Assembly (NCBI GenBank): GCA_009746045.1
Contig: RPFO01000154.1
Location: 8,029,693 to 8,089,692 of the forward strand
Direction of reading: 5' to 3'
Origin: Mesostigma viride
Lineage: Eukaryota; Streptophyta; Mesostigmatophyceae; Mesostigmatales; Mesostigmataceae
DNA: 60,000 nt
Position 1 is the stretch's first letter. Each line of letters starts with the position of its first letter. The notes under the pieces were generated by a model. The model saw only the letters and a program-made list of their open reading frames with translations, had not been told where the DNA came from and did not search any database. Position numbers and translations under genes: made by a program. Below are positions 20,973 to 32,271 of the stretch, one piece after another.

Positions 20973-22865
20973 GGGGACGGTCCCGGCGCGAATATTTTGG
21001 CGCCGAAAAATTCGCGGTACCCGTCCGTACCGTGAAAAAGTGGTGCACGGGGCGCGCACCCCTACCGGAGCTGGCCATGGCGACGTGCTTTCAGGCAGAG
21101 TAGAAAAAGATAGCTTGCGGAATGCAGAGAAACTGAGCGAATCTTAAAGATGATGAGTAAATGATACTACTTCGTAGCGGAGTTCGCGTTTTTTGCAGTG
21201 TCGATGATTTTATTGATGACCATCGCCACGGGGGTCCAATCTGATGTTTTCGTCGAGAGGAATAAATTAGAATGCACGCTGGCGGCGGTGATTGTCAGGT
21301 TTTATGGGCTTTACCTAGCGTCAAGGATGCGTTTAAATCGTTATTGGTAAAGCTTTAAAAAATTTGCTGGGTTTCGGCAAGATTTCCGTCATGATCGGTA
21401 AGACACTCTCCAGGCTCGCGGGATGCGCGTCTTATTATTCCATGGAAGGTTGTTCTTTCTTGCGCCGCTGGGCGAAGGACAATTCCGGTAATGGTACGAT
21501 CGTGTGATCAACGTGACCCTATGAATGTTTCGCTTCCTTTATGGGTTATCAACGCAAGTTTTCGGCTTCTTTCCGTGCAGTTAGCGCCAGGTATAATGCC
21601 ATTCCGTGCTGCGCATCGCCAGATTCCTGGCACCTTTCAGTGGTTTTTATGTACGTTGCATGGCTGGGATGTGTCAAAGCGTGACCGTGGCATATCGTCA
21701 AGTTGTCAGGGATTTGCTGAGTGGTTTCTTGGAAGGAGATTGCTAACAGCACTCAGTTTTGTGTGAATATTGACGCGGCCTTTCTTAGCAGAGGCTTCAT
21801 TGTGGTTAGAGGCTCACAAGCTTGAGTTTGTTTCTTGGCAAACAATTGCGCTGGAAAGAAAGGTGGCAGTGGTTTTTCTGAGGGGCATACTGCATGGGTG
21901 GAACTGCACGTAGGTAGGGGTTATCGTTGTCTTGTTGGCCTTTCTCCCACTAAAATGGGAGAGCCCTAATTCATATGCTAGCAAGGCAAGGTAACCATGG
22001 TAAGAAGCCTTGGCAAGCAGCATGTATGATAATTCTGCTTTCTCTGTGGACTGTCTGTTGTTACCCTTTTTGGGCAATTAGTGGATATGGCTTTCTAGGG
22101 TGTGTTTGAGCTTGGTTTTGGGATGATGCCCACACCATAAACCTGGAATATGCTTTAGAAGTGTTGGCTAGGCATGTAGAGCTACCTGCCTCATTGTTGT
22201 GCACACACGCAACAGGTTGCCCGTGTCGAGGTAAGGCAAGGGCACATGACGTGCCCAGCCACGTCCTTGTACATTGTGGTCGAATTGGGCATGGTCAGGA
22301 GCCTTTTGGATGGCATAGGAAGTGTTAGTGTGCCTTAATACTCACTAATGCCTTCCTTAGCGTCTGCACAGGTGGCCAACTGCCAAAATTAATAACTGCT
22401 ACAGCTGAGCTCTGAATGCCACCAAACTTTGACAGTGCCTTCTATGGTCATGACAGAATTTGACTTGTGCTTTTCAGGCCTAATTGATGTGTTATGAGTG
22501 TGTATGGGGACGCCCCGCCTAAAAAAGCGTATTTTTGGCCCAAAAATTAATAACTCAAAGGGATGTGCTGATTTTGTTGATCCAATTAGGTAGAAACAAT
22601 GTCCCATGACATTTTTATACGGGTTGTGCTTTTTTCATGCAACTGGTTCTCCCACTGTTCTGGGCAAGATGTGCCCCGGACAGCGTTTTTTTCTATTTTT
22701 AGCTCATAGCCGGTGTATGGCTGGGGGTAGTACCCCCAACAAGTGGTGGTATGCATGCCCAAACATCATGTTTATGGTCCCCAAACATCATTCAGTGGTT
22801 GACAGTTGCATTTCTGTAGTTATTAGGGGGGGTAAGTTTTGATATATTTCTATGGGACCCTCCCC
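20973..22865. mobile_element. TTAA-flanked TIR transposon (1.9 kb)
   Basis: The left end is GGGGACGGTCCC and the right end, inverted, is GGGGAGGGTCCC (11 of 12 identical). TTAA lies immediately outside on both sides (20969-20972 and 22866-22869). Near the left end is a hairpin, CGGCGC ... GCGCCG. TTAA duplications are typical of piggyBac and Kolobok superfamilies. No transposase could be recognised: the longest frames (such as 21491-21766) have no known motif. It is probably non-autonomous. The interior is AT-richer than its neighbours. Confidence 0.65.
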
Positions 22866-22869
22866 TTAA

Positions 22870-23811
22870 TTAATAGTTTGATGGTCGGCACTACGCAGTC
22901 TTAAATGTTCCTTTGGGACTTTAGTGCTTACCACAGATTCAGAATTTCATGTTCGATTCTGCCAGGCTGGTTGTGGTGTTGTTCTGTTTTGTGTGACTAG
23001 GATGGATACGAAGATCTTGTTTAAGATTCCATGATTTTGATTGGATCCTTTCAGGCTAAGGTTGAGGCATGCTCGACAAGCACGTCGATATCAAGGACGC
23101 GGGGTCGCCATTGTTGACACGTTGGTTTTGATCCATCATGGTATAATAAAGCTTGTCTTTGTTGTCCATTCATAAGAGCCTTTTGGTACTAGACTACTTT
23201 CAGTTCCACAGAAGACGTCTAGGGCACAAGCTTGTCTTTGTGTCTACAAGGGGTGTGGTTCCTCAAAGCACGTACGTGCTGTGGAAGCTCCATCTCAACG
23301 TTGCCTGGATACTTGAAGTTCTGCGATCCAGGAAGGCAACCCAGGTAAAAGATCTTTCATATTTGGACTATGGATGATGCTGATGATCATTTTTAGTCGT
23401 TACATTGGTATCGGAGGATCTCTACTTCGGTGTTTCTCTTGGGTCGTAACCTCGGGACCGGGTAGTACAACGTTGAACAGATGTCTATCATGCATCCGGG
23501 AAGAATCATGGAGTTGCGGCAAACTCCAGGTGATACAGAGAGAGACACTCCCTGATGTGAATGTCTTGCTCTTTCTCACTGAAAGTCAGCCGTAACCGTG
23601 TTTCTACTAGGTAGACGCGATCGCGACCTCATGTGGTAGTATGAGTAGTTCGAAGACACAATCACCTCTACACCCTACTGATCCAGGTGCAGGCGATCCA
23701 TCATCATCTCTTGAACCTATTACTACTAAGGGAAGGTGCTGAGCAAACTACCCATACTCCACGGCGTCAACTTGATTTTGAATCGTTCTTCTATGTCTGA
23801 AGTGAGGCGGG
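22870..23811 (+). mobile_element. 5' part of an older LTR retrotransposon
   Basis: A primer-binding site like that for initiator-methionine tRNA (TGGTATCGGAG) lies at 23406-23416, just after ...CGTTACAT. Upstream sequence would be its LTR, but its left edge could not be found. A gag-like frame starts at 23641 (MSSSKTQSPLHPTDPGAGDP), shifts frame near 23740, and is cut at 23811 by the chromovirus. Its continuation resumes at 35630. Confidence 0.5.
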
Positions 23812-24371
23812 TGTTACGTCCTAAACCTCTACCGCCACCTCTACCTCTACCCGGCCTAATGCTACCTAAACTAGTAAGGCCGCCTCTAGTTAAACCCCTA
23901 GCGAAAGACGAACGAGACGATCCAGATCTCAATGCATTTACGTATGTGCTACTATAATATACGCCATAATAAGCCATTTACACAAACTCGTTTACTCCAG
24001 GAATAGAGGAAGGAAACACAACTACACTGCCATCCATGACCCAAGCTAATATGTGTTAATTCATTTAATTAACACACGCCGAGTGCCAAGACGAGGGGTA
24101 GAACGTGCATAAATGATCACCAACGGTCCAGCATGCTCGGGCCGACATGGCCCTCGCCTACAGATGCACAGATGCACGCTGGTCCACTACATTCTACCCG
24201 AAGGATAAGGACCACTAATAAAGTACGCGGCGCGACGCCCAAAAGCATCCAATGCACCACGGTACTGTTACGAGGACAACAGTGTCCCAGTACAAACTAC
24301 ACGTAAACGACCGAGGCAAAAGACCTATAATTTACGTCCGTAACTACAACGAATTGTTACGCGACGTAACA
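23812..24371 (-). repeat. 3' LTR of the chromovirus
   Basis: 560 bp, TG...CA ends on the plus strand. It differs from the other LTR by about four base changes and several short insertions, including a 4-bp GCAT and an extra TTAA. Confidence 0.95.
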
Positions 24372-24387
24372 CCTCCCCCCCCCACAA
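24372..24387 (-). promoter_or_regulatory. Polypurine tract
   Basis: On the minus strand, GTGGGGGGGGGGAGG lies immediately before the 3' LTR. This is the expected place and composition for the plus-strand primer of an LTR retrotransposon. Confidence 0.85.
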
Positions 24388-24772
24388 AGGTAGGGAGCCC
24401 TCTCCCTACGCACAGGGAGGAAACCAAGGGGTAGGAATAGCCTAACGCACCCAGCACACGCCAACACAATCGACAGGCCATCCAAGATACAAAGCACCAA
24501 CAAGTTAACTCGGTTCCACCCCGAGTGGTGTAGGGTTAACCAGCACCAAGCCTGGTGGGAGGATCCCCTAACTGCCTGGCACAGAGGCCTTGCCGGGGGG
24601 GACGGCACTGGGCAGGACACACAGAGTGAACAAGGTCAGCACCAAGGACCAAGAACGACCAATCAATTGGCCAGAATATGAGGGCGACTCTATATACCGG
24701 AGGGACAACACCCTCAGGTCGGGCCTAAGGCCCTCTATCTAGTTGCCGTCAGTCTGGTAGGTACCACGCGAG

Positions 24773-27700
24773 CTAGGCCAGAAGAACATCCAGATACGCA
24801 TGGTAGTGGGCCACGTCGTCCGCGTTATCATGCCTATCTACAGTGAGAAAAACATCGGCCCACACGCCATCAGGAAAAAGGCCCAGAAAGGCCCAGTAAT
24901 ACCTATGCTGCGTAAGGACCACCTGGCCACGGGCCCAGTCTAAGAAGCTACCGGCAAAGAGGCATAGGAAAGGCTCTACCGCGATCAAACAGAGAGCCCG
25001 AAGGAGTAGGCGATGGTACCGGATCCGATGACGCAGGCCCGTCGGGAAGAACAGATCTAGCAGAGGCTCCACATTAGCCGGCCATGTGCAATCTGCATGA
25101 TGTGCCGAATCTCACGTGAGCGCCACCGACGAGCGCACTGTCGCGACCCGAACGTCTCTAGATAGTCGCTAGCCCGAGGGGGAGGATGGCCACGGGAGTC
25201 CAAGCCCTGGCCCGGAATTAAGGGGCACTGGGCGGCGGGCATCCCACTCCAGGAGAGTTGTACAAGCTAATGCTTATACTTTTTATGCGGAAACCTTTTT
25301 GCTAAGGTTAACGCATATTCTTACATCCTGCGCAGGATGTAAGAATATGCGTTAACCTTAGCAAAAAGGTTTCCGCATAAAAAGTATAAGCATTAGCTTG
25401 TACAACTTAAAACCTTTGCGCGTTGGGGCGGAATATTAAGCGGCTCCCTAACTACTAAGGGTTTACTTCCGCATCGAATTACTAATTCGATATCGAATTA
25501 CTGATTCGACTTTAATCCCGGGAAGGTCCGATATCTACCTCGCTAGGCGATTAATTAGGTCCGACCGGTGCCCCGGCGGATCCTTCCAAATAATCCCTAC
25601 TCGGCACTGTCCCCACGAGGTTTCGAACCCATGACTTCCGCGCCGCGCCGGTTCTAAGTTGTACAAGCTAATGCTTATACTTTTTATGCGGAAACCTTTT
25701 TGCTAAGGTTAACGCATATTCTTACATCCTGCGCAGGATGTAAGAATATGCGTTAACCTTAGCAAAAAGGTTTCCGCATAAAAAGTATAAGCATTAGCTT
25801 GTACAACTTAGAACCGGCGCGGCGCGGAAGTCATGGGTTCGAAACCTCGTGGGGACAGTGCCGAGTAGGGATTATTTGGGAGGATCCGCCGGGGCACCGG
25901 TCGGACCTAATTAATCGCCTAGCGAGGTAGATATCGGACCTTCCCGGGATTAAAGTCGAATCAGTAATTCGATATCGAATTAGTAATTCGATGCGGAAGT
26001 AAACCCTAGTTAGGGAGCCGCTTAATATTCCGCCCCAACGCGCAAAGGTTTTAAGTTGTACAAGCTAATGCTTATACTTTTTATGCGGAAACCTTTTTGC
26101 TAAGGTTAACGCATATTCTTACATCCTGCGCAGGATGTAAGAATATGCGTTAACCTTAGCAAAAAGGTTTCCGCATAAAAAGTATAAGCATTAGCTTGTA
26201 CAACTAGGAGGGGCTGCAGGTGCACCGCACCATACGTAGCACCAGGCGGCGCAGGATACTCGACCGTAAGGGCATCTGAGGCCATAATGCCCAGAGGCGG
26301 AGGGTAAGCCCACTGGTAACCACCGTAGGTGTCCAAGTCGTTATGACGCCTCGCCCAGCGATACAGGACTCGCCGAACCAGGATCTCACCCTGGAACACA
26401 GGATCTGCCAAAACAACCATGTCACACGGAGGCCGATCGGTATCAACGGGTAGGCTACGGTCACGCGGCGCCCGACACACCTGGGAAAACCCATAGGACA
26501 TGGGCGAAATGGCCAGCTCAGCAGCGACGCGCGGTAGGTCACACTGTCGGCAGGCGAGCGCAGACATACCGTACCCCGGAACTGGCGAATCTCGCGACTC
26601 CGGCATAGCATGCACCACAGAGGGGGCACGTTCCCGGTCGCCCTGGGACAACTCCCCGGCAGCGCGGAGGGAGCGATGATCAATGCCGCTGGCCCTAACA
26701 ACCGCAGCCAGCGAGCGCGGAGCGGAAGGGGCAGGAACCGAAACAGGGGTAGGATCCTGCACAGGCGCAGAGGGCGCCGGCGCCACAGGAGGCCGCGACG
26801 GACCCGCTACCGCAGGAGACCGCGACGGACCCGCCACCGCAGCTGGCGCCCCGGTCTCCGCTGGAGGCGCACCCTCAGGCCACATGTTGAAAATGGGGCC
26901 CGTGGGGACAGGCACCTTACCATAAAACTGGCTACCATCCAGGCTCCAGTCTGGCACTGGAATCCGCTGCGGGGGACCCCCCTCCTAGAGCCTGGGAAGC
27001 CCGCTCGCATCGCCAATTAAGAAGCCCCGCGATGGCTGCGACTGAGCTTGTGGCGGCTCGGAAGCAGCGACGGCGGGCGCGATCGCAGGGGCAGGAGACT
27101 CGCGCGAAGGCGCAGGTACGGCGGTCACAGGCACGGAGGCAGCAGGAGGCGTAGGAGTCGCAGCAGCAGACGAAACCACAGCGACCGCGGGCTCGCACTG
27201 GGGCGCAGGCGAAGCCGTAGTCGCCGAGGCAACAGGAGGGGTAGGTGGAACAGCAGCAACAGGCGCCACACCAGGCGCAACTACAGCAGGCGACTGAGAC
27301 GCCATGAAGGCCCCGAATGCCGAGGCTAAGGACTGGATCTGGGCCTGCATTGCAGACACGGTAGCCGCAAGGTGGTCAGGCTCTGTATCCACGCCCGGCT
27401 CCAGGGGTAGGCGACGGCTCCACCGACACGCGCCTGGTCGACACCGGTGATGACGGAACAGGAGAAGGCGCCGACACGGAGGAGGAGGAAGCTGCGACTG
27501 AGGCCGAATACTCCGGAGTGTACTGCGACTCTACCGGTGCATCCACAGGGGAAGGATCGCCATGTGCTAACACCCCCGGCCGCCGACTGGTCCGCAATCT
27601 CCATGAACTCGACCGCCCGCAGGAGGTCACAGGGGTGGTCATCTAACTCAGCGTCGCCCTCTGCCGGGAGCCACGGGAAAACATCCCTGAGGCTGAAGAG

Positions 27701-28044
27701 CGGCCCACAGGGGTAGAAAGGTAGGAGAAAATCCTGGGACACTGGAGGATGGCATCTATCTGCCCAAGGGCAGGGCAGCGGGACCCACACTCAAGGAGAC
27801 AGTGTCCAGCGTCGTCGAAACCATGGACAACCAACTGCTGCGGTTCCTGTGGGTCCGGTCCAAACCAGGAGACCCCGAAGAGGGCGGCCCGAACCAGAGC
27901 AGCATGACTCGCCTGCAGGGCAGAATGGATGCGGCCACCAGGGTAGCTGGACCTGGAGACCCACCGGCCCGGAAGGACCTCATAATATAGCTCCGGATCA
28001 GGAGCCGGCGGCAGGGACTCCAACGGAGGGGTAGGCTCTGACAT
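24773..28044 (-). pseudogene. Extra ORF of the chromovirus, downstream of integrase
   Basis: A broken reading frame begins at MSEPTPPLESLPPAPDPEL (28044) and passes through several frames. Recognisable stretches are LYYEVLPGRWVSRSSYPGG, LLRAVEFMEIADQSA, a Pro/Ala/Val-rich part after MDTEPDHLAATVSAMQAQIQ (possible short coiled coil), MWPEGAPP, and FQGEILVRRVLYRWARRHND. It is then cut by the 950-bp palindrome. Beyond it a frame ends with LGLFPDGVWADVFLTVDRHD near 24800. I do not recognise the protein. Its place between integrase and PPT is where env or accessory ORFs sit in other Ty3 elements, but no signal peptide or clear membrane anchor is visible. Confidence 0.6.
25256..26205. mobile_element. 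950-bp nested palindromic insertion element
   Basis: The structure is P-S-P-S'-P. P (152 bp) is itself a perfect palindrome with 76-bp arms, at 25256-25407, 25657-25808 and 26054-26205. S (25408-25656) and S' (25809-26053) are inverted copies of each other, differing by a 4-bp indel and one base. The whole is thus a near-perfect palindrome centred at 25732/25733. The ends read AGTTGTACAAGC. AGGAG lies on both outer flanks (25251-25255 and 26206-26210), a 5-bp target duplication. S contains GGTTCGAAAC, like a pol III B box. No ORF of note is present. Confidence 0.9.
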
Positions 28045-28120
28045 GACGGCTGCGGAGGGGAGGGGACAACCAACCACCCGTCGACAGCAGACATAACATA
28101 AGAGAGGGGAAGGTCTACAA

Positions 28121-28882
28121 CTAGAGCTTGTGCACGGTTTTATAGTCCTGCAAAAGGCGACTACACCCGTCTAGCTCACTCTCCGTATACCAGACTTTAT
28201 CTACCTCGCTACGAGCATACATCCATTTAACCTTATACTGGCGTTGAGTACCACGGCCTCTTTTAATGTCTCTATGGGCCACGGTACTCTCTACCTCGTC
28301 CTCTACCTCACCAGTATCAGGATTATGCTCTAAAGGGGCAGGGGCTAACTCTCTACCAGCAAATGTGCTTTGGTGGTAAAGCTTTAGCTGGCTTCTATGA
28401 AAGGTGCGCGAATGGGTTTGCCAAGAGGTAGGGATATCTATCTCATACAAGAAATTACCTACTCTAGACAACACACGGAAGGGTCCTAAAAAGGCGGGCC
28501 TGAGTTTCACTTTAAGTTCAGCCTCGAACTTGTGAGCGAATCGGCCAACACGAGGGCCTTCTACTAAGACTAAATCTCCTATTTCTATCTCAGGTGCTCT
28601 CCTATCTAATGAGGCACGCAACCTAGCAAGGTACTTGGCCTGTGCCCTATGGTACCCTGCAATAGCATTGTCGTGGGCATTCTTCATCTTATCTAATAAC
28701 GCCTGCACACCTTCTACAGTATCTCGGGACACATCATCCTTGTCCCTTAAAGGACTGGCTAAGAGAGAGGTAGGGGTAAGAGGTTGTCTACCTGTATCTA
28801 GGAAGAAGGGCGTATAACCATGCGCGGCCTGAGGGCAATTGTTAAGGGAAAACTCTATACCAGACATAGATAATCCTCCCAA
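28121..28882 (-). pseudogene. Integrase C-terminal part and chromodomain
   Basis: About 250 residues. The end of the integrase core (NNCPQAAHGYTPFFLDTGRQ) leads into the basic GPY-like region (KLRPAFLGPFRVLSRVGNFL, TSWQTHSRTFHRSQLKLYH). A chromodomain follows (VESTVAHRDIKRGRGTQRQY, KVKWMYARSEVDKVWYTESE). In chromoviruses this domain targets integration to marked chromatin. The frame joins the upstream core only after a shift near 28885. Confidence 0.9.
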
Positions 28883-29958
28883 TCACTCCCAGAACCATTC
28901 ACATAGTGCCGCAGAGCTTCTTCCACTAAGTACTCTATTCAAACGTTCTACTAAATGAGAAGAGGAGGAGTGGTAGGCAGTACCGAAGGTGACCTTGGTA
29001 CCGATAGCAGCGAAGAACTGCTGCCAAAAATCAGAAGTAAATAACTTATCTTTGTCAGAAATAAACTGCCTACTCAAACCATGGTATCTATAAACATTAT
29101 TGAGGTATAGGCGGGCACAATCGCGTGCGGTGAGTTCCAGGGGACAAGGCACGAGATGGCACATACGCGTAAAGCGATCTACAAACACAACGATCTGAGC
29201 ATGCATTACCCTTATCATTCTTTCTAAAAGGTCCTACAAAATCCATCATAAGGGAATCCCATGGCATGATGGGGTCAGGAAGGGTCCTAGGCTCGGCTTT
29301 CTGCCCTACGTTGTTAGTTAGGTTTCATTTCCTGACAAGATTGGCAGGTCCTAACATACTCATCTACATCCTTTAAGAGGGAAGGCCAGTAGTAGGAACG
29401 GGTTACTAGATCCCGTACCCGTTTACCGCCCTGGTGAGCAGCTAAATCATGCAACTCAAAAAGCAAGGAGGAGCGACAGATAGGAGGGACATAAAGGCGC
29501 CATTGAGGGGGAGAATCTGTCAACTGCACATATAAAAACCCACCTACAAATTTACAGGGGTATTTGCCTAACTGTTGGGGATGGGAGGCAATCGCAGCTA
29601 AAGCTTCCGGCTCAGTGGCCGTAAATCTACTGATAAGGCGTTCGAGATCAGAGGTAGGCATCGCTACAGAAGTATCTATATCAGGTTTAAAGAGGTCTCC
29701 TACCGCCTTGCCAAAGAGAAGGGGAGGTCCTAGAGGGACTATATTATCATAGGACTTTCCTGACCTAGTCGCTATATGGCTAAGCGGTATAGAAATTTTA
29801 TTTTTCCCCTCCCCCCCCACAGAGACCACAGGAAGGGCCTCGCACGGGAGAGAGAGTCCTACGTGAGAAAGGAGGTCAGGCATGCGAACAGCAGTATGAA
29901 AGAGGTAGGCATAATGTTCATCATCCGGTAGTTCACCATAAGGGGTTACACCAAGCAA
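28883..29958 (-). pseudogene. Integrase zinc-binding and catalytic core
   Basis: The HHCC finger is visible as HDLAAHQGGKRVRDLVTRSY, then CQSCQEMKPN. The core begins with PWDSLMMDFVGPF (first Asp). After a frame break near 29220 it continues VFVDRFTRMCHLVPCPLE, FISDKDKLFTSDFWQQFF (second Asp) and a SSHLVERLNRVL stretch that supplies the Glu. The usual HPQTDGQ-like motif is replaced by a Ser-rich version (YHSSSSHLVERLN). Confidence 0.88.
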
Positions 29959-29970
29959 GAGTGGTAGGAA

Positions 29971-30441
29971 CTAGAGTAGTATTGAGAGTACATCTAAGTC
30001 CTCGAAAAAGGAGTAATCTGCGCGGCGGGAGAGGGCATCAGGCACTATGTTATCTACACCTTTAACATACTGAAGTTTAAAAGGGGAAAACTGTGCTAAA
30101 AACTCCATCCAGCGCGCTTGACGAGGGGTAAGGTTGGGTTGGGAGAGAAGATGGGTAAGGGGACGATGGTCCGTTTGTATAACTAATCTATAAGGATCTA
30201 TCTCACAGGGTTCATTCAGGCAAACATCAAATTGGGCACCTAAGAAAATCAAATTGGGAAAGTGCTGCCACGCGTGGCAACAATACACCACAGCTAATAG
30301 TTCCTGCTGGTGTATAGTAGGATAGTTACGCTCCGCGGGGAGCATTGTCCTAGAGATATACTCAATTGGCTGTAAGCCCTGACCCTGATCCTGGAGAAGG
30401 ACCCCCCCTATAGCTACCTTACTAGCGTCTGTAGCTACCAC
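29971..30441 (-). pseudogene. RNase H domain of the chromovirus polyprotein
   Basis: It starts in TDASKVAIGGVLLQDQGQGL (first catalytic Asp) and contains ERNYPTIHQQELLAVVYCCH (catalytic Glu) and VIQTDHRPLTHLLSQPNLTP (catalytic Asp). An ARWMEFLAQF stretch follows, near the connection to integrase. It is cut from the RT by frame breaks near 30450-30530 and 30725. Confidence 0.9.
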
Positions 30442-30531
30442 AAAGGGTTTGGTAGTATCGGGTAGGATGAGTACGGGAGGAGAGAGGAGTAGGGATTTTA
30501 AACACTGAAAAGCAGATTGACACTCACTAGT

Positions 30532-31543
30532 TCAGATAAAGGGGATATCTTTCTTTAATAAATGATTGATAGGGGCTGCTATAGTTGCGAAACGAGGGAT
30601 AAAACGCCTATAGTAAGAGGCAATCCCTAAGAAACTACGTACACTTTTAACGTCGGTAGGGGTAGGCCAATCCTGAGTTGACTTAGTTTTATCCGGGTCG
30701 GTAGCGACACCGGCATCTGACAAAACACGTCCTAAAAATGGTACACTCCTATACTAGAACGAACTTTAGCACGGCGAGCCCACAAAGAATTTTCAGACAT
30801 TATTTCTAAGACTTTCTTTAAACACGTAGGTGTGTTTCAAAATCTGGGGAGTAAATAAGGATGTCATCTAAGTAAGCCTGAGCACAAGAACGATCGTGCT
30901 CGGCTAAAGAAACAGAGGAGAAGGAAGGATCCTTTAAATCAGAGGACACTTGGGGAAGGTGAGAATTACCCAGAACAGGTCTAAGCACTTCATTCATCAA
31001 CATTTGAAAAGAGGCAGGAGAATTACAGAGTCCCATAGCCGCTACTCTAAACTGATAATGACCAAAAGGGGTAGCAAAGGCGGTTTTATGACAATCCTCG
31101 GGCGCTATTCGCAGTTGCCAAAAACCATCTGCACAATCCAGTACGGTGAAACAGGTAGAACCTTTAACCTTGTTAAATATATCATCAATACGAGGTAGAG
31201 GGGATTTAGACTTCACGGTGATATCATTTAACTTCCTGTAATCAGTAACTAAACGAAACTTGCCATTTGGCTTAGGGACTAACAGGACACCAGCTGAGTG
31301 GGGGGAGTTACTAGGCTCTATCAATCCTGCTTCTAATAGTGACACTAAAATCTGTTTTAGTTCCTTTAACTCGGTAGGGCCCATTCGGTACATCGGAGAG
31401 TGCGTAGGAACTGCACCGTCCTTAATAACTACACGACCTAAAACAGAACGAGGAGGAGGATAAGAAGGAGTCTTTTCTTCAAAAACTTTGGAGGAATCTA
31501 TCACAGCCATGTATCTTACTATTTCGTTTTCAGTAAATCCCAC
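30532..31543 (-). pseudogene. Reverse transcriptase of the chromovirus
   Basis: In order: LLEAGLIEPSNSPHSAGVLL, VPKPNGKFRLVTDYRKLND, FTVLDCADGFWQLRI (first Asp), FATPFGHYQFRVAAMGLCNS, SFQMLMNEVLRPVLGN, then an unusual run of about 22 residues (rich in Ser and acidic residues) before AYLDDILIYSP (catalytic YLDD). The thumb continues after a frame break (SVRSFLGIASYYRRFIPRFA at about 30590-30650). Confidence 0.92.
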
Positions 31544-31687
31544 CCCTATGTATCCACTGTGTTCACATCTATATCCACACTATTATTAGGGATAGGTATC
31601 TCCTGTACTTCTAACTGAAGGAACATACATAATAAATATCCATTTTCCTTTAGTTCAGATCGCAACTCATCATTGGACATTCATACT

Positions 31688-32167
31688 TCAGGTATATGTA
31701 GGTCTTACAGGAGGATCAACAGGTGTAGGAGGAGTAATATCTACCAAGGATAAATTTTCTACTCTATAATGACGTTCCGGTACCCAGTAAGAGCTATCTG
31801 GAAACCAGATGACCATGGTATCATAATTAATAGTAATCTTATTATCCTGGTGCCAATCTAATCCTAGTAATACATCAGCGGTAGTGATAGGGCCTATAGT
31901 GGCCGTCAGGTTGACAGTACGTCCTTGTATGACCAGGGGAAGGGATACCGTACCCGGGGAATGACTGGTGCGACCGTCAGCATAATGGACAGTGACAGGT
32001 TTGGTGTGAGGGATAGGGACTAGTCCTAAACGCCTAACTAGGGCCTCGCTCACAAAGGAGCTAGCCGCACCGCTATCCACTAACACAGAGACATTCAAAA
32101 GTTCATCAGCATGCAAGAAGGGGTCTACAACAGTGTGAGGGACGGTTAAGCCACCATTCAAAAACAT
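31688..32167 (-). pseudogene. Aspartic protease domain of the chromovirus
   Basis: The active-site motif is VSVLVDSGAASSFVSEALVR (DSGA). It is followed by TATIGPITTADVLLGLDWHQ, the conserved ILG-D-W-like block of retrotransposon proteases. The frame ends at 31688, before the RT linker, through a break. Confidence 0.88.
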
Positions 32168-32271
32168 AAGAGGACGAACACGTAGGGTAGGGATGATTCA
32201 GCTCCTACAGAAGTTATAAAACAGGCAGGCAAAAATTATTATCTGGGGTACTATCTAAGGACCTGTCCAGG

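Noticed and set aside
25620-25860. tRNA gene
   Set aside because: A B-box-like GGTTCGAAAC is present, but no cloverleaf with acceptor and anticodon arms could be drawn. At most it is a tRNA-derived scrap.
25256-26205. CRISPR array
   Set aside because: The repeats are 152 bp, palindromic, only three in number and separated by inverted copies of one segment. The genome is eukaryotic.
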